From Palaemon carinicauda (Eukaryota; Arthropoda; Malacostraca; Decapoda; Palaemonidae), in the NCBI RefSeq assembly GCF_036898095.1, contig NC_090763.1:64116536-64180535 (forward strand): a stretch of 64,000 nucleotides of DNA. The letters run 5' to 3'. Positions 51,301-54,300 of the stretch are shown piece by piece; position 1 is the first letter of the stretch, and each line of letters opens with the position of its first letter. The notes beneath the pieces were generated by a model. The model was given only the letters and a program-made list of their open reading frames with translations. It was not told where the DNA came from and did not search any database. The translations under genes were made by a program, and so were the position numbers.

Positions 51301-54300
51301 AGTCAGTGTTCGCATCATTCTATCTCAAAGATGTCCAGTCTCTTTACGAGTACTGCTACACCCTGGGACCATTCGTAGCAACGAATGCAGTAGTAGGCGG
51401 GGGCTCAGCCACTACATTCCCATAATCCCATAACCTTTTAACCTTTCTCTTGAATACTTTTTATGGGTTGTACGGTCGGCTAAGAAGCCTTCCACATCCT
51501 TGTTGATTTGGCGGGTGGTCAATTCTTTCTTGAGAAGCGCCGAGGTTAAAGGTTGTGATGAGGTCCTTTAGTATGGGTTGCAGCCCTTTATACTTCAGCA
51601 CCTAAGAGTCGTTCAGCATCCTAAGAGGACCGCTACGCTCAGTAAGGAAGACGTACTTAATAAAGGCAGAGTAATGGTTCAAGTCGTCTTCCTTACCAGG
51701 TACTTATTTATTTTATGTTATTTTTGAATAACTAATAAAATAAAATACAGGATACTTAGCTTCTTGATTAACATGTACACTGGTTTTCACCCACCTCCCT
51801 GGGTGTGAATCAGCTACATGATTATCGGGTAAGATTAATATTGAAAAATGTTATTTTCATTAGTAAAATAAATTTTTGAATATACTTACCCGATAATCAT
51901 GATTTAATTGACCCACCCTTCCTCCCCATAGAGAACCAGTGGACCGAGGAAAAAATTGAGGTGGTGTTGACAAGAAGTACTAGAGTACCTGACCACAGAT
52001 GGCGCTGTTGTGTACACCCCCACCTGAATAGCGATCGCTGGCGTATCCCGACCGTAGATTTCTGTCGGGCAACAGAGTTGACACCTACATGATTATCGGG
52101 TAAGTATATTCAAAAATTTATTTTACTAATGAAAATAACATTTTTAAACATTCTCAAGGAACCAAACATTAATTGCAGTTTTCTCATACCACTAGTAACA
52201 CCAGAATTATTTTTTTTTTTCTTTTAAAATTTTGACTTAATTTCTCGCCCGATGTTCATATTGCTTTTGTCACTGGTAACTTGGAATCTCAATGGGACTC
52301 CTTAAAAAGAAATTTTCCCATTTTCTGTCCTTCCCATACTCCAATGCCTCTAGTAAAGTAATGAGACCAATATTAGCTTGTGCATGGATATCTTATAACA
52401 CTCAGAGGGAAGTACAGTTATTATACGGTTTACAATCCCAGGAAGGTATTATTCACATTATTCTTGTGATTGTCACAGCCCTGCTCTGGTTTTTTTTTTA
52501 ACTCCTCAAATATTATCAGAGCAAATTTTATTAGGATGGAAGCCAATATACACTTTGCTGTCACTCCATTGACTCTGGCTCTGATACCAATTTTCAGTTT
52601 TATTTGTTTGCAGCACACATTATCATCAATGTCGATGACCAGAATTTGAGAGCTTGACTTGCCATATGAGATCAGTCCAATAGATTGTGATTCCAGGCAG
52701 GATGTTTTATTTTATTCTTCTCTAGATATTGTTCCCTATATTAAATTTTCCTTAATATTCAGACCTACCCAGTGGATAGAAAGTTTTTCAGTTTATAGTC
52801 CTTGCCAGGTCTCCCAAGTAAGGAGGGCATGCTGGTCATTTTTTATCTGCTCAGCTTGAGTGTCTGTGCAGCAGTTAGAATCCTCCATTTTGGAATGGCA
52901 TTCCTGCAAAAAAGATCGAGGGTGGGGAGAGTTATATGAACTGAGAGTTGGACAGGGGGAATAACCTTTGAAGGTGGGAGTATTCCAAAATACCAGTTAA
53001 ATGTTTCATAGCTAATCTTGCTGGAGAGTGCCATAGTCAAGATGACATACTTAATGAATTTCACAGTTGCCTTGACATTAATTGCAGATTATGTAGTGCG
53101 GTCACTAGATGGTCAGCTCCCCTTTGCTTCACATTCCAGGTGAAATATGGGTTTTCATTGGTTCCAAGGTAGAAAGAAATACCCTACTACCCTGATGGTA
53201 TTGGAGGCAATATCATCACATTTCCAGGCAAGTTAACAGGCTACCTAGGGAGTCTCTGTGACAGAGATTATGAGGAAGGACTTTCTTATGAAAACAAAGA
53301 AGATACTGGTAATGAACTTTAAAGATCTTGTAGAGGTGTTGCGTTCATTTAGAGTTCCTGCTACCGACTCCACACAATACCTGATATGGTTAGCGAGATT
53401 GAATGATGCTGCTGAGATCAGTCAATTGTATGCCAGTTACTAGCATATTTTTGGCTCTACACCTCCATGGTAGCCATGAAATGGGACAAGGAATGGCTTG
53501 AACTATATCGCTTACAGAACCAGGTCGCCATGATCATTTTATTTCTATTGGAAGAAAACCTTGAGGTTTTGCAGTCAAGCAGATAAAGATATAGTCTGCT
53601 TCTAATGTAGCTTAAAGATCTGCAGTTTTAATTGTAGGGGAGGAAATCGACAACAATGTTTACATAATTTTGTATTGCTTTTAGAGATGGTCCTGCTACA
53701 GGAAAAACAAGGGAATAAGTATGCATACTGTTTGTCAGGATGAAGACTGCCGCCCTCGCCCTCATCCTTCATCAAACAACTTCGAGATGATGACTTCATC
53801 GAGGATGATAGCCAGCAAAGGCAATAGGATAATCTTACACAAACAGAGGAGGGACGATTTAAGATGGGGATATCTTCATTGAGAGACATGCTTAATCATC
53901 TTCACGTGCACGATCTCAAAGCACAGAGTATCCGTAGGCAAGGATCCCACACACATTATCCACGTGTATAGCCTTCATGCACTAATTTAGTGTCTGTCAA
54001 ATCTTCAGATTTCTGTTCACCATGAAGCAGGTCTCCACACTATAGAGCACCACACACATGAACACCCCGGGACCGGTAACCTTGTGATTATTCTACAAGT
54101 GATTGTTTATCCAGCACAGCCACCATCTGACAGTGACAACATCGTTTGCCTAAAAGAGACCTTCAGACACAGAGAGCGATCATCTATGAAGTACCATCCT
54201 GCTAGTTGAGACCTTCTTTCAGAGTATTCCAAAAATTTGTATGAGCGTCAGCAGGAAACTGCAAGGCAACATCTGAGAGCCTCCTCAATATCCACCAATA

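Larger units (their letters stand above)
45657..52145 (+). mobile_element. DIRS-B2: second non-autonomous DIRS deletion derivative
   Basis: 6.5 kb in the last intron, sense to the host gene. Terminal repeats 45672-45829 and 51946-52104 are nearly identical to each other but clearly different from those of DIRS-B1. The internal complementary region is 51812-51902. The interior is very close to DIRS-B1 (same deletion junction at 49085-49105, same stops) but lacks about 270 bp present in B1 (30087-30357) and the 480 bp B1 insertion. It carries its own insertion at about 48010-48290. Confidence 0.9.
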
